This document shows positions 48,268-59,788 of a DNA stretch of 64,000 nt, piece by piece (position 1 is the first letter of the stretch; each line of letters opens with the position of its first letter). Where the stretch lies: positions 532,406 to 596,405 of the forward strand of contig NZ_WOFH01000005.1 of NCBI RefSeq assembly GCF_009733595.1, written 5' to 3'. The position numbers and the translations under genes are program-made. The notes beneath the pieces are model-generated. The model saw nothing but the letters and a program-made list of their open reading frames with translations. It made no database searches and was not told the DNA's origin. The stretch comes from Actinomadura litoris (GTDB lineage: Bacteria; Actinomycetota; Actinomycetes; Streptosporangiales; Streptosporangiaceae).

Positions 48268-50064
48268 TCAGTTCGCGCCGCCGGAGCCGTCCGGGGCGCC
48301 GTCGGTCTCCTCGGCGCTGCGGACTCCCCGCTTGAACGCGGCCATCAACCCGGGGTTGTGCTCGATCTCCCGCTCGTCGTCCACGGGCGCGGACATCTCG
48401 ACCTGCTCGGCCAGCTCGGGCGCGATGTGCGTCTGGGCCTGGCGGCGCGGCAGGGGCGGCCGCTCACCGGCGCTCGCGGCCGGGGGCTGCTGCGGCGCCG
48501 CGGGCACGTGGCCGCCGAGGACGTCGCGCTGCTCCGGCGGGGCGCTCGGCCGGGTGGACGGCTGGGCCGGCGCCGCCGCGGCGACCGGGACCGGAGCGGG
48601 GACCGGTGCCGGTACGGAGGCCGGTACAGAGGCCGGGGCGGCTGCGGGCGCGGGTTCGGGCACGGGCTGCGGGGGCGCGGCGTGACGGGCGCCCGACCGC
48701 CTGGGCTGGGGCTGCGCCGGGGCCTGCGGCTGCGCCGGGGTGTGAGCGGGGGCCTGAGCGGGGGCCTGCGCCTGGACGGGGGCCTGCGGCTCGGGCCGCG
48801 CGCCCGCCTGCGGGCCGGTCTCCTCCGGGCCCCGGCCGTCCAGCTCCTTGGGCACCACGACGACGGCCTGCGTGCCGCCGTAGACGTTGCCCTGGAGCTG
48901 GACGCGGACCTTGTGGCGGCGCGCGAGCGCGGACACGACCAGCAGCCCGATCCGGCCGTCCTTCAGCAGCTCCTCGGTGTCGGCGCGCTCGTGGTCGGCG
49001 AGCAGGTCGTTGAGCCGCCGCTGGTCGCCGCGCGGGATGCCGAGGCCGCGGTCCTCGACCTCGATGGCGAGGCCCGCGCTGACGGTCTCGACGCGGATGT
49101 GCACCTGCGTGCTCGGCGGCGAGAACTTGGTGGCGTTCTCGATCAGCTCGGCGAGCAGGTGCACGACGTCGGCGACCGCGCCGCCGTGCAGCTCGCCCTC
49201 GATGGGCGGCACGACCTTGACGCGGTTGTAGTGCTCCACCTCGGCGATGGCCGAGCGCAGCACCTCGAAGACGCTGACCGGCCGCGTCCACTGGCGGCGG
49301 GACGCGGCGCCGCCGATCACCGCGAGGCTCTCGGCCTGGCGGCGCGTGCGGGTGGTGAGATGGTCCACCTTGAACAGCCCTTTGAGGAGGTCCGGATCCT
49401 CCACCTGGTTCTCCAGCTCGTCGAGGCCCTGGATGGCCCGGTGGGACAGCGACTGCATCCGCCGGGCGAGGTTCACGAAGACGCCGACGCGCTGGTTGGC
49501 GCGGTCGGGCTCGCGGGTGGCCGCGCCGAGCACGGTGTTCCAGGCGGCGCCCTGCGCCTGCCGCACCTCGTACGCGAGCGCGATCACGGGATCGGCGTCG
49601 CCCGGGGGCGGCTGGTCCTCGGTGTAGGGCATGGCCGTCTCCCCGGCGCTCAGCCCCTCGGCCAGCCGCTGCAGGTCGCGGCGGCCCCGGCTGACCAGCA
49701 GCCCGAGCTCGCCGAGGCGGCGGCGCGTCGCCTCCTGCTCCCGGGCGAGCGCACGCGCGCGCTGCTGGAGCACCCGGCGGGTCGCCGCGTCCGCCGCCAC
49801 CGCGGCGATCGCCAGGGTGATCACCGCGCCGCCGGCAGCCAGGGCGAGGACCAGGCGGGTCTGCCGGGCCACGTCCGCGTCGCGGTACAGGACGCCGACG
49901 GCCGCCGTCCCGAATAGGCCGACAATGGCCGCGGGAAGGACGGAAATGGACAGATGAAAGGCGCGTATACTGCGATGGCGACGCTTAGCACGGGTCTGGG
50001 ACCTGCCGGTTCGTCGACCATCCTGGTGCTCGGCGCCGGCGGCAGGTTCGAAGAAGTCAGGCAT
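48268..50064 (-). CDS. Conservon sensor histidine kinase-like protein (CvnA type)
   Basis: A protein of 598 residues from ATG 50064, with GAGGA five bases upstream; the frame is open further upstream but without homology. Two membrane helices lie near residues 35-80, with only a short extracytoplasmic loop. The DHp-like region contains VNLARRMQSLSHRAIQGLDELE in place of a normal H-box. The HATPase domain has LLAELIENATKFSPP (N-box), VEDRGLGIP and GLLVVSALARRH. The last 200 residues are Pro/Ala/Gln-rich and disordered (repeated PAQAPA-like runs). CvnA proteins may signal through the small GTPase rather than a response regulator. Confidence 0.92.
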   Translation of the reverse strand: MPDFFEPAAGAEHQDGRRTGRSQTRAKRRHRSIRAFHLSISVLPAAIVGLFGTAAVGVLYRDADVARQTRLVLALAAGGAVITLAIAAVAADAATRRVLQQRARALAREQEATRRRLGELGLLVSRGRRDLQRLAEGLSAGETAMPYTEDQPPPGDADPVIALAYEVRQAQGAAWNTVLGAATREPDRANQRVGVFVNLARRMQSLSHRAIQGLDELENQVEDPDLLKGLFKVDHLTTRTRRQAESLAVIGGAASRRQWTRPVSVFEVLRSAIAEVEHYNRVKVVPPIEGELHGGAVADVVHLLAELIENATKFSPPSTQVHIRVETVSAGLAIEVEDRGLGIPRGDQRRLNDLLADHERADTEELLKDGRIGLLVVSALARRHKVRVQLQGNVYGGTQAVVVVPKELDGRGPEETGPQAGARPEPQAPVQAQAPAQAPAHTPAQPQAPAQPQPRRSGARHAAPPQPVPEPAPAAAPASVPASVPAPVPAPVPVAAAAPAQPSTRPSAPPEQRDVLGGHVPAAPQQPPAASAGERPPLPRRQAQTHIAPELAEQVEMSAPVDDEREIEHNPGLMAAFKRGVRSAEETDGAPDGSGGAN

Positions 50065-50492
50065 CGGCGTCCTCAGTGCGTTGACAGCGGAGATCACGAT
50101 ACTGAGTAATACGTACTCGTATGGGTACAGCTCGGATCTAGGCTGGCACAACGCCTCATCGGGGAAGCACGGATTGCTGAGATTCCACCGTCCCGACGAC
50201 TCTATCAGGGTGTCCGTCCGCCGATGTCCCTTTCGCCGGCCTATTCGTCCCCTCGATCGTCATCCCCTGTTCACCTGCGCCGATGTCGCGATCCGCTGGT
50301 TCGGACGGCTGAAAACGGTCGGAACGGCCAGTCCCTAATGCGCCACGTTGAGATCATCCCTGGTGTCCCCTTATCGGCGTTGCTGACCTGCGGAAATCCG
50401 CGTCCAGAAGCCGTCCCGGGACCCGTCCCGCCGTCGCCGCCGAACAATTGGTGACGGTCCGCCGACAGCCCGTTTCGCGCCGAAGGACGACG
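50065..50492. other. Intergenic region upstream of the conservon and the proline-rich protein gene
   Basis: A divergent spacer of about 430 bases without a supported gene. It has a locally AT-rich patch near 50095-50130 with the dyad GAGTA-ATACG-TACTC at 50104-50118, about 40 bases before the conservon start; this is a plausible promoter or operator site. The rest is unremarkable. Confidence 0.5.
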
Positions 50493-52028
50493 ATGTATCC
50501 CCCAAGCCAGGGCACGCCACCACCGCCCCCGCCACCACCGCCCCCGCCCCCTCCTCCCTCTCCGCCGCCGCTGCCCCCGTCGATGCCGCCGTCGCCGCCG
50601 CCGATGCGCCCGCGCCGCCCCCGGCCGCCGCGCGACCCGCTGGCCGTCGCGCTCGCCAACGCGTCCTTACTCAACGTCGGCTACCTGATGCTCGGACGGT
50701 ACGGCCGCGCCGTCGCCACGGGGTTCGTCACCCTGGTCCTGCTCGACATCCTCGTTCAGTCCGGCCATTCGCTGTGGTTCGAACTCGTCGTGCTGCTGTG
50801 GTGGGCGGCCCTCGTCGCGAACGGCTGGTTCCTGGCGGGCGGGCGGAACGCGTGGGCCGGATGGTCCGGCGCGGGCGCGGTGCGCGGGCAGCTCGCGGTC
50901 GCGCTCGCGGCCACGCTCCCGGTGCTGCTGGCGCTGGGCCTCCTCCGCTACGACGCTGCCACGATCGGCGGGTCACTCGCGGACGCCCGCCGCACCGGCG
51001 ACTGCGCCAAGGCGCTGCGCGCCGAGCGCGACATCTGGTTCGGCGACCGGCTCGCCGACTCCCCGCTCGCCGCCGACGCCGAGCGGACGGCCCGCGCGTG
51101 CCGGGAACTGGGGCGGGCCAAGGCCGACCTGACGACCGCGCTGACCGGCGACACCGGCGCGCTGCGGCGGGGGTTCGACGGCCTCGCGTCCGTGCTCGCC
51201 CATGAGCCCGGCCACAGGCGGATGGTCGAGGTCGTGCTGGACGGCTTCCTGCGCGGCCTGCCCGCCAGGGACCACTGCGACACGGTCCTGGTCACCGACT
51301 GGCTCGGCGCGCGGCGCGCGAGCCACGACGCGCTCGACCGGTCCGTCGCGACCGTGGCGCGGACGGCGCCCGCCGCGCTCATCGGATGCGGCGACCAGCT
51401 CATGTCGGCCAAGGAGTGGGCGACGGCGCGCATCCAGTACCAGAACCTGCTCGCCCGCTATCCGGGTTTCGCGCGGGCCGCCGAGGCGCGCGAGGGCGTC
51501 AGAAAGGCCACGCTCGCCATCGAGCTGGCACAGGTCACCCGGCTGCTGGAGGAGTCCGACGACGCCACCGACCTGGAGACCGGGTATTGCGCCGACCCGG
51601 TGAAATACAGCGGCGCGCCCCGCTACCGCAAGGGGGCCGACAAGGCGTATTTCACCGGCGACTCCGAATACGTCGGCAAACTGCCCGGGTCCTGGAAGAC
51701 CGGCGACGCCGCCAAAGCCTCGCTGGTGGTCTGCGTGGGGGAGAAGGGCATGGGGGAACGCGTCCAGACCTGCCCTTATGAGCCCGAGTCGGGCTCGGGG
51801 GGCATCACCAACGTCACCTTCCGGAAGATCGCGGTGCCGGTGCGGGTCTATGAGTTGCGGACCGGAAAGCGCGTGATCGACCGGAAGCTCCAGATCGGCG
51901 GGTCGAGCTGCCCGTCGAGGATCCACTACCAGAGCTTCCTCAGCGGCGGGCCCCCGCCGGACGAGATGTACGTCGACGCGTCCACCTCCGACATCCGCGG
52001 CGCTTTCCAGTCGCTCGTCTCCCGCTGA
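50493..52028 (+). CDS. Proline-rich membrane protein with helical-repeat ectodomain, function unknown
   Basis: A protein of 511 residues from ATG 50493, after GAAGGACG. Residues about 9-50 are almost pure proline with Ser/Met interruptions. About three membrane helices follow (GYLMLGRYGRAVATGFVTLVLLDILV, LWFELVVLLWWAALVANGWFLAG, LAVALAATLPVLLALGLL). The remaining 350 residues are mostly amphipathic helices, TPR-like around ADARRTGDCAKALRAERD and MSAKEWATARIQYQNLLARYPG, and end in a beta-rich domain with several cysteines. A TTA codon is at 50667-50669. I do not recognise the family. Confidence 0.75.
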   Translation: MYPPSQGTPPPPPPPPPPPPPPSPPPLPPSMPPSPPPMRPRRPRPPRDPLAVALANASLLNVGYLMLGRYGRAVATGFVTLVLLDILVQSGHSLWFELVVLLWWAALVANGWFLAGGRNAWAGWSGAGAVRGQLAVALAATLPVLLALGLLRYDAATIGGSLADARRTGDCAKALRAERDIWFGDRLADSPLAADAERTARACRELGRAKADLTTALTGDTGALRRGFDGLASVLAHEPGHRRMVEVVLDGFLRGLPARDHCDTVLVTDWLGARRASHDALDRSVATVARTAPAALIGCGDQLMSAKEWATARIQYQNLLARYPGFARAAEAREGVRKATLAIELAQVTRLLEESDDATDLETGYCADPVKYSGAPRYRKGADKAYFTGDSEYVGKLPGSWKTGDAAKASLVVCVGEKGMGERVQTCPYEPESGSGGITNVTFRKIAVPVRVYELRTGKRVIDRKLQIGGSSCPSRIHYQSFLSGGPPPDEMYVDASTSDIRGAFQSLVSR

Positions 52029-52131
52029 CGGGAATGGCCGGGCGCGCGTGAGGGGTTCGGGTTATCCCCACCCCCGGGCCAGGTGCCAGCCGTAGTGATG
52101 GCGCGGTGGTCCGGGCGGTGGGATCGGACGC

Positions 52132-53700
52132 ATGACCATCCCACGCATCGCAACGGCCGTCACGGCGCTCGGCGTCGCCGGGCTCGTCGGCTGGACGGGG
52201 CCGGCCTCGGCCTCGATATCGGCGTCCCGGCCGCCCGCGCCCGGCCTGGGGCGCTATCTCGGGCAGCATCCGGACTGGGGCGCCTGCCCGTCCGACGCGC
52301 CCGAGCTGACCAAGGCGGGCGCGGAGTGCGCGAAGGTACGGGTGCCGCTCGACTACGCGGCGCCCGGCGGGCCGTCCGTCGAGATCGCCGTATCGCGGAT
52401 CAAGGCCAAGGACCGCGCGCACCGGCGTGGAATCCTGCTCGCCAACCCGGGCGGCCCCGGCGGGGCCGGGCTGGAGTACACGGCGCTGATGCGCCCCGCG
52501 ATGAAGGACGCGGCGGACCGCTACGACCTCATCGGCTTCGACCCGCGCTTCGTCGGCCGCAGCACCCCGATCCACTGCGGGAACGGCCCGAAGCCCGCCG
52601 ACACGCACTCGCGGCGGGAGGCGTTCGAGGCGTCGGTGCGGAACGCGAAGGACACCGCCGAGCGCTGCTACGCGCACGGGAACAACGCGGCCCTGCTCCC
52701 GCACGCGTCCAGCCGGAACGTCGCCCGCGACATGGACCTGATCCGCGCCGTCCTCGGTGAGCGCAAGCTGTCCTACTACGGCATCTCCTACGGCGCGGAC
52801 CTCGGCGCCGCGTACACGCAGATGTTCCCCCGGAACGCCGACCGCATCGTGATCGACAGCGTCACCGACCCCGCGAAGACGCAGTACGAGAACTTCCAGG
52901 CCGCGGGTCCCGCGCAGGAGCGGGGCCTGTCCGAATGGGCGGTCTGGACGGCCGAGCGCTCGGCCGAGTATAAGCTCGGCGGCACGCCCCGGCAGGTCAG
53001 GGCGACCGTCGAGCGCATCAGCGCCCAGACCGACAGGGGCCCGCTCACCCTCGGCGAGTACAAGCTGCACCCGAGCGTGCTCGGGCTTTTCCTGCGCCAG
53101 ATGGTCGGCCTGGAGGAGAACAACGACGTCCTCGCGCGGAGCGTCCAGAACCTGGCCGACGCCGCCGCCGGGCGGCAGGTGACGCCGATCCCCGAACTCG
53201 CCGGCTGGCTCGGCCTGTTCAACGACCCGAGCCCCGAACTCGACAACCTGTTCAACAGCGGCAACGCGTTCCTCTGCGGGGACGGCGGCTGGCCCGCCGG
53301 GGGCTGGCCGTCCGAACCGGAGCGGTACTGGCGGAACATCGAGGCGGCGCGGCCCACCCAGCCGGTCTTCGCGGCGACCGCGAACGCGATCTTCCCGTGC
53401 CCGTTCTGGAAGACGAAGCCGCGCGAGCCCGGGGTCGCGGTCGACAACCGGGTGCCGCTGCTCCTGCTCCAGGCCACGCGCGACAACAACGTCCCCTACG
53501 AGGGCGCCGTCGCGCTGCACCGCAGGCTGAGGGGCTCGCGGATGATCACGGCGGACCTGCGCTCGCACGGCGTCTACGGGCGCGGTGTGGACGGCCTCAC
53601 CCCCGTCCCCTGCGCGGACGACGCCGTCAACGCCTACCTGCGGACCGGCGCGCTGCCCGCCACCGACCGCACCTGCGCCCACCCCGAGGAGCGACGATGA
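52132..53700 (+). CDS. Secreted alpha/beta-hydrolase, tripeptidyl-aminopeptidase (SlpD/Tap) type
   Basis: A 522-residue exported hydrolase with a signal peptide in residues 1-27 (VTALGVAGLVGWTGPASA-S). Landmarks of the proline-iminopeptidase-like family are GILLANPGGPGGAGLEY (oxyanion loop), YDLIGFDPRFVGRSTP, the nucleophile elbow YYGISYGADLGAAY with Ser219, and the C-terminal region VPLLLLQATRDNNVPYEGA (Asp) and LRSHGVYG (His). Streptomyces relatives remove tripeptides from extracellular proteins. The stop overlaps the start of the next gene (ATGA), so the two secreted hydrolases are one operon. Confidence 0.9.
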   Translation: MTIPRIATAVTALGVAGLVGWTGPASASISASRPPAPGLGRYLGQHPDWGACPSDAPELTKAGAECAKVRVPLDYAAPGGPSVEIAVSRIKAKDRAHRRGILLANPGGPGGAGLEYTALMRPAMKDAADRYDLIGFDPRFVGRSTPIHCGNGPKPADTHSRREAFEASVRNAKDTAERCYAHGNNAALLPHASSRNVARDMDLIRAVLGERKLSYYGISYGADLGAAYTQMFPRNADRIVIDSVTDPAKTQYENFQAAGPAQERGLSEWAVWTAERSAEYKLGGTPRQVRATVERISAQTDRGPLTLGEYKLHPSVLGLFLRQMVGLEENNDVLARSVQNLADAAAGRQVTPIPELAGWLGLFNDPSPELDNLFNSGNAFLCGDGGWPAGGWPSEPERYWRNIEAARPTQPVFAATANAIFPCPFWKTKPREPGVAVDNRVPLLLLQATRDNNVPYEGAVALHRRLRGSRMITADLRSHGVYGRGVDGLTPVPCADDAVNAYLRTGALPATDRTCAHPEERR

Positions 53701-54896
53701 ACAAGCACGTCACCGCGACCCTGGCCGCGGGCGCGCTGCTGGCCGCGCTCGCCCCGGCCGCCGCGTCCGCCGCCGCTCCGTCCGCCGCCGCTCCATCCAC
53801 CGGCGACCTCCAGCGGGACGCGGACGCCATCCACGCGACGGGGGCCACCGGCGTCCTCGCCGAGGTGCGGACCGACCGCGACAGCCGCACCGCCCGCGCC
53901 GGGGTCGCCGATCTGAAGACCCGGCAGCCCGTCCCGTGGGACTCCTACTACCGGATCGGCAGCGACACCAAGACCTTCACCTCGACCGTCGCGCTGCAAC
54001 TGGTCGGCGAGGGCAGGCTCAAGCTCACCGACACCGTCGAGAAATGGCTCCCCGGAGTCGTCACGGGCCACGGGAACGACGGACGCAGGATCACCGTGAA
54101 GAACCTGCTGCGCCAGACCAGCGGCCTGAACGACTACGTCGCCGTCGAGCTGGGCGACGGCAGCGGCCTGACCCCCGAGAAGTTCAGGGAGAACCGGTTC
54201 CGCCCGTCCTCGCCGCGCGACCAGGTCGCGACGGCGATGACCGTGGCCCCGCAGTGGGTGCCGGACGCGGCCGACCCCGCCGAGGAGACCCGCTGGGGCT
54301 ACTCCAACACCAACTACGTCCTCGCCGGGATGATCATCGAGAAGGCCACCGGGCACCCGTGGGCGCAGGAGGTGCACGACCGGATCATCGAGCCGCTCGG
54401 GCTGCGGCACACGATGACGCCGGCCGGGTCCTCCTACGTCCCGCAGCCGAGCGCCACCGCCTACACCCGCTTCCCCGGGCGGACGGACCTCACCGACACC
54501 TCCGTCAGCATGGGCGCCGGGGCCGACGGCGGGATCATCAGCACCACCCGCGACCACGGGGCGTTCCTGCGCGCCCTGATGGGCGGGAGGCTGCTGAAGC
54601 CCGAGCAGCTCGCCCAGATGAAGCAGACCGTGGCGGTCACCGACTGGGTGCCCGCGCCCGGCGTCCGGTACGGGCTGGGCATCGCGTGGCGGCCCGCCGG
54701 GAGGTGCGGCGGCGGGATCTGGTTCCACGGCGGCACCAGCTTCGGCGTGGTCTCGGAGTCGGGCGTGACCCCGGACGGCCGCCGCGCCGCAAACGTCGCC
54801 GTGTCCACGTTCCGGCTCGGCGGCGACGGCCAGGACGCCCAGGACAAGGCGTCCATGCGGCTGGTCGAGGACGCCCTCTGCCCGGCTGCCCGCTGA
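53697..54896 (+). CDS. Secreted serine hydrolase, beta-lactamase/D-Ala-D-Ala carboxypeptidase family
   Basis: A 399-residue exported protein with a signal peptide (ATLAAGALLAALAPAAASA-A). It has the three penicillin-binding motifs: SDTK (YRIGSDTKTFTSTVAL), YSN (WGYSNTNYVLAGMIIEKATG) and HGG (IWFHGGTSFG). That fits the class C beta-lactamase/R61 carboxypeptidase fold. It could trim peptidoglycan peptides or hydrolyse D-amino-acid peptides or esters. It is coupled by ATGA overlap with the aminopeptidase gene upstream. Confidence 0.92.
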   Translation: MNKHVTATLAAGALLAALAPAAASAAAPSAAAPSTGDLQRDADAIHATGATGVLAEVRTDRDSRTARAGVADLKTRQPVPWDSYYRIGSDTKTFTSTVALQLVGEGRLKLTDTVEKWLPGVVTGHGNDGRRITVKNLLRQTSGLNDYVAVELGDGSGLTPEKFRENRFRPSSPRDQVATAMTVAPQWVPDAADPAEETRWGYSNTNYVLAGMIIEKATGHPWAQEVHDRIIEPLGLRHTMTPAGSSYVPQPSATAYTRFPGRTDLTDTSVSMGAGADGGIISTTRDHGAFLRALMGGRLLKPEQLAQMKQTVAVTDWVPAPGVRYGLGIAWRPAGRCGGGIWFHGGTSFGVVSESGVTPDGRRAANVAVSTFRLGGDGQDAQDKASMRLVEDALCPAAR

Positions 54897-54912
54897 GTCG
54901 CAGGTCAGAGCC

Positions 54913-54948
54913 CCGCCGCGGTTCGGAGCACCCCCCGGGCCGCGGCGG
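54913..54948 (+). terminator. Possible terminator after the secreted hydrolase operon
   Basis: CCGCCGCGG (54913-54921) and CCGCGGCGG (54940-54948) form a perfect 9-bp stem with an 18-base loop, 16 bases after the stop codon. There is no T tract. Confidence 0.45.
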
Positions 54949-55002
54949 TCCGCCGTCCTGCCGCAAGGGCGGGCAACGGCTGGGCAAAGATGGCCGTTCC
55001 AA

Positions 55003-55019
55003 TCTTGACTCGTTCAAGA
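55003..55019 (+). promoter_or_regulatory. Candidate Fur-box upstream of furA-katG
   Basis: TCTTGA-CTCGT-TCAAGA is a dyad whose 3' part, TTGACTCGTTCAAGA (55005-55019), recurs with two changes upstream of the second fur gene. TTGACT inside it is a plausible -35 element, about 30 bases before the GTG of furA. Confidence 0.6.
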
Positions 55020-55040
55020 AAGCGCGCGAGTCTGTGGTGC

Positions 55041-55472
55041 GTGGCGACGCCCATGGACTTCCGGCAGATGCTGCGCGGGGCCGCGCTGCGCGTGACCCGT
55101 CCCCGCCTGGCGGTGCTGAGCGCGGTGCACGCGCATCCGCACGCCGACACCGACTCGATCATCGGCGCCGTGCGCGCCGATCTCCCGGCGGTGTCCCACC
55201 AGGCGGTGTACGACTCGCTGCGCGCGCTCACGGCGGCGGGTCTGGTGCGGCGCATCCAGCCGTCCGGCCATGTGGCCCGGTACGAGTCACGGGTCGGCGA
55301 CAACCACCACCACGTCGTCTGCCGGTCCTGCGGTGAGATAGCCGACGCCGACTGCGCGGTCGGTGAGGCGCCCTGTCTCAGCGCGTCCGACGACAGCGGC
55401 TTCTCGATCGACGAGGCCGAGGTCATCTACTGGGGCCTGTGCCCCGGGTGCGCCACCGCCCAGAGTTCCTGA
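55041..55472 (+). CDS. furA: Fur-family regulator of the catalase-peroxidase (FurA/CatR type)
   Basis: A protein of 143 residues from GTG 55041 (ATG 55053 is possible). The DNA-binding half is RMTRPRL-like (ALRVTRPRLAVLSAVHAHPHADTDSIIGAVRADLPAVSHQAVYDSLRALTAAGLV). The metal-binding half has RVGDNHHHVVCRSCGEIADADC and a second CxxC pair at the end (CPGCATA). Two CxxC pairs give the structural zinc site, and the HHH cluster is the regulatory iron/manganese site. It is 27 bp upstream of katG. By analogy with mycobacterial and streptomycete furA-katG it represses both until oxidised. Confidence 0.92.
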   Translation: MATPMDFRQMLRGAALRVTRPRLAVLSAVHAHPHADTDSIIGAVRADLPAVSHQAVYDSLRALTAAGLVRRIQPSGHVARYESRVGDNHHHVVCRSCGEIADADCAVGEAPCLSASDDSGFSIDEAEVIYWGLCPGCATAQSS

Positions 55473-55499
55473 TGCGCACTGCTTAGCCCTGGAGGAACC

Positions 55500-57728
<2,229 letters not shown>

Positions 57729-57741
57729 GCGTCCCGGCGGC

Positions 57742-57775
57742 GTCCAGGCCAGCCCGGTTCCGGGTCGGCCTGGAC
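57742..57775. terminator. Bidirectional hairpin terminator after katG
   Basis: GTCCAGGCCAGCCCGG pairs with CCGGGTCGGCCTGGAC across a TT loop (16 bp, two mismatches), followed by GTTTC. It lies between the convergent katG and fur genes. Confidence 0.85.
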
Positions 57776-57786
57776 GTTTCCGCTGT

Positions 57787-58221
57787 TCAGGGGGTCTTCG
57801 GCCGGCAGTTCGGGCACAGGCCCCAGAACGTCACGTCGGCCTGGTCGACCAGGTAGCCCTCGTCGTCGGACGGGTCGAGGCAGGGCGCGGCCCCGACGAC
57901 GCAGTCGACGTCCTTGACCGCGCCGCAGTTCCGGCACACCAAGTGGTGGTGGTTGTCGCCGACCCGCCCCTCGAACCGGGCGGGGCCGCCCGCCGGTTCG
58001 ATCCGGCGCACGAGGCCCGCCGCCGTCAGCGCGTGCAGCGCCTCGTAGACGGCCTGGAGCGAGATGTGGCCGACGCGGTCGCGCACGCCGGAGGCGATCG
58101 TCTCGGCGTCGAGGTGGTCGCCGGCGCGGACGGTGTCGAGCAGCGCGACGCGTCCGGCCGTCACCCGGAGGCCGGCACCGCGCAGTTCCTCGGCGATGGA
58201 CGGGGCGGACGGAGCGGTCAC
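57787..58221 (-). CDS. Second Fur-family regulator
   Basis: A protein of 144 residues from GTG 58221. Its layout is the same as the FurA protein at 55041-55472: ELRGAGLRVTAGRVALLDTVRAGDHLDAETIASGVR, then ISLQAVYEALHALTAAGLVRRIEP, RVGDNHHHLVCRNCGAVKDVDC, and a terminal CPNCRPKTP. It is clearly a paralogue, with the same metal-site residues. It converges on katG but has its own promoter, with a 15-bp motif shared with the furA promoter. It may cross-regulate furA-katG or respond to another metal or peroxide level. Confidence 0.92.
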   Translation of the reverse strand: MTAPSAPSIAEELRGAGLRVTAGRVALLDTVRAGDHLDAETIASGVRDRVGHISLQAVYEALHALTAAGLVRRIEPAGGPARFEGRVGDNHHHLVCRNCGAVKDVDCVVGAAPCLDPSDDEGYLVDQADVTFWGLCPNCRPKTP

Positions 58222-58246
58222 GGCAACCGAACCTGCCCTTCACGAA

Positions 58247-58261
58247 TCATGAACGACTCAA
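58247..58261 (-). promoter_or_regulatory. Candidate Fur-box upstream of the second fur gene
   Basis: On the minus strand TTGAGTCGTTCATGA matches TTGACTCGTTCAAGA of the furA promoter at 13 of 15 positions. TTGACT directly upstream (58266-58261) could be a -35 element. Confidence 0.6.
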
Positions 58262-58363
58262 GTCAACAAATGACATCAGTCTAAGTCACTTTTCCCATGA
58301 TGCGCCGTCGGCGGGATCGGGCGCGGGAGGGGTCCCGGCGCCGTTCGGGGAGGCTTGGCGGCC

Positions 58364-59788
58364 ATGCGCGAGACATTCAGGGCGGAAGTCCGCCAGATAG
58401 CGGGGGCCATCGCCTTCGAGACCGTGATGCGGCACGGCGACGCCCTGGCCAGATCCCCCCATGCCGAGCGGCTGATCGAGGCGATCGCGCGCCGGACGGC
58501 CGCCGAGATCGCGCACGAGATCGCCGACGAGCGCGCCGCCCGCGCCGAACAGCTCCTGGCCGGCGCGCGGGAGGCGGCCGGGGAGACGGCCGCCGCCACC
58601 GCGCGCGAGATCGCCGGGGCCGCCGCCGCGGCCGCCGCGTCCGAGGCCGCGGCGGCATCGCTGGCGGAGGTGCGCGCGGCCGTCGAGGAGGACGTGCGCG
58701 CGGCGCGCGCCGCCGCCGAGAACGACCGGAAGAACGCGTGGGCCGCGCTGCGGGACGCGCGCGAGGGCGCCAAACGGGACCTGCGGGCCGGCCGGGACTC
58801 GCTCAACGAGGCGCGCTCGGCCGTCGAGGAGGAGGTGAAGGCGGCCCGCTCGGCGGTCGGGGAGGAGCTGAAGGGCGCCCGCGCGTCGCTGGCGCGGACG
58901 CGGGAGGAGATGACGCGGCACATCGACCGGTTCGCCCGCGAGGAGGCCGCCCGCGTCGTCGCCGAGGTCGTCGCCGGCAACGTGCCGCCCGTCGTCGAGG
59001 TCAACGTCGAGGGCGCCCTGGCCCCGGTCCGGGTCGGCGGCCACACCCACCGGCTGCTCCCGGACGTGCTGCTCGCGCTCGGCGCGGGCTGCCACGTGCT
59101 GCTCGTCGGCCCCGCCGGGACCGGCAAGTCGATGATGGCCCAGCAGGCGGCGGAGGCGTTCGAGCAGGAGTTCCACGCGCTCTCGCTCGGCCCGACGACG
59201 CCGATGAGCAAGATCTTCGGCTACTACGACGCGCACGGCCACTACCACGGGACGCCGTTCCGCCGCGCGTTCGAGCACGGCGGGCTGATGCTGCTCGACG
59301 AGCTGGACAGCGGCCACCCCGGGCTGCTGGCGGAGCTGAACCAGGCGCTGTCGATCCGGTCGTGCGCGTTCGCCGACGGCATGGTCGAGGCGCACCCGGA
59401 CTTCCGGCTCGTCGCCACCGCGAACACCTACGGCACCGGCGGCGACCGGCAGTACGTGGGCCGCCAGGCGCTCGACGCCGCGACGCTGGACCGCTACATC
59501 GTGATCGACGTGCCGGTGGACGAGGGCCTGGAGGAGCGCCTCGCGCTCGGGTTCGCGCCCTCGCGGCAGGACGAGGCGATGCGGGTGGTCGAGGAGGTGC
59601 GGCGGCTGCGGGCGACCGCCGCCGAGAAGCGGCTGCCGGTGATGTTCTCGCCCCGGGCCAGCATCGACGCGGCGCGCCTGCTCCAGGCGGGCGCGAGCGT
59701 CGAGCAGGCCATGCGCTGGCGGGTGGTGCGGGGCATGTCGGCCGCGCACCGCTCGGCCCTCGGCCTCGCCGAGGACGGCGCGGCGTGA
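58364..59788 (+). CDS. AAA+ ATPase (CobS/MoxR-like) with long N-terminal coiled coil
   Basis: A protein of 474 residues from ATG 58364, with GGGGAGG ten bases upstream. Residues about 20-205 are an Ala/Glu/Arg-rich helical region with heptad-like repeats (RAAVEEDVRAARAAAENDRK, ARSAVEEEVKAARSAVGEEL). The AAA+ domain has Walker A GPAGTGKS (249-256), Walker B LMLLDEL (Asp312-Glu313), a sensor-1-like LVATANTYG and an arginine-finger region DAATLDRYI. Such ATPases usually remodel a partner with a VWA or CobT-like domain, encoded next door. Here the downstream gene overlaps by GTGA. The long coiled coil is unusual for the group. Function unknown. Confidence 0.85.
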   Translation: MRETFRAEVRQIAGAIAFETVMRHGDALARSPHAERLIEAIARRTAAEIAHEIADERAARAEQLLAGAREAAGETAAATAREIAGAAAAAAASEAAAASLAEVRAAVEEDVRAARAAAENDRKNAWAALRDAREGAKRDLRAGRDSLNEARSAVEEEVKAARSAVGEELKGARASLARTREEMTRHIDRFAREEAARVVAEVVAGNVPPVVEVNVEGALAPVRVGGHTHRLLPDVLLALGAGCHVLLVGPAGTGKSMMAQQAAEAFEQEFHALSLGPTTPMSKIFGYYDAHGHYHGTPFRRAFEHGGLMLLDELDSGHPGLLAELNQALSIRSCAFADGMVEAHPDFRLVATANTYGTGGDRQYVGRQALDAATLDRYIVIDVPVDEGLEERLALGFAPSRQDEAMRVVEEVRRLRATAAEKRLPVMFSPRASIDAARLLQAGASVEQAMRWRVVRGMSAAHRSALGLAEDGAA

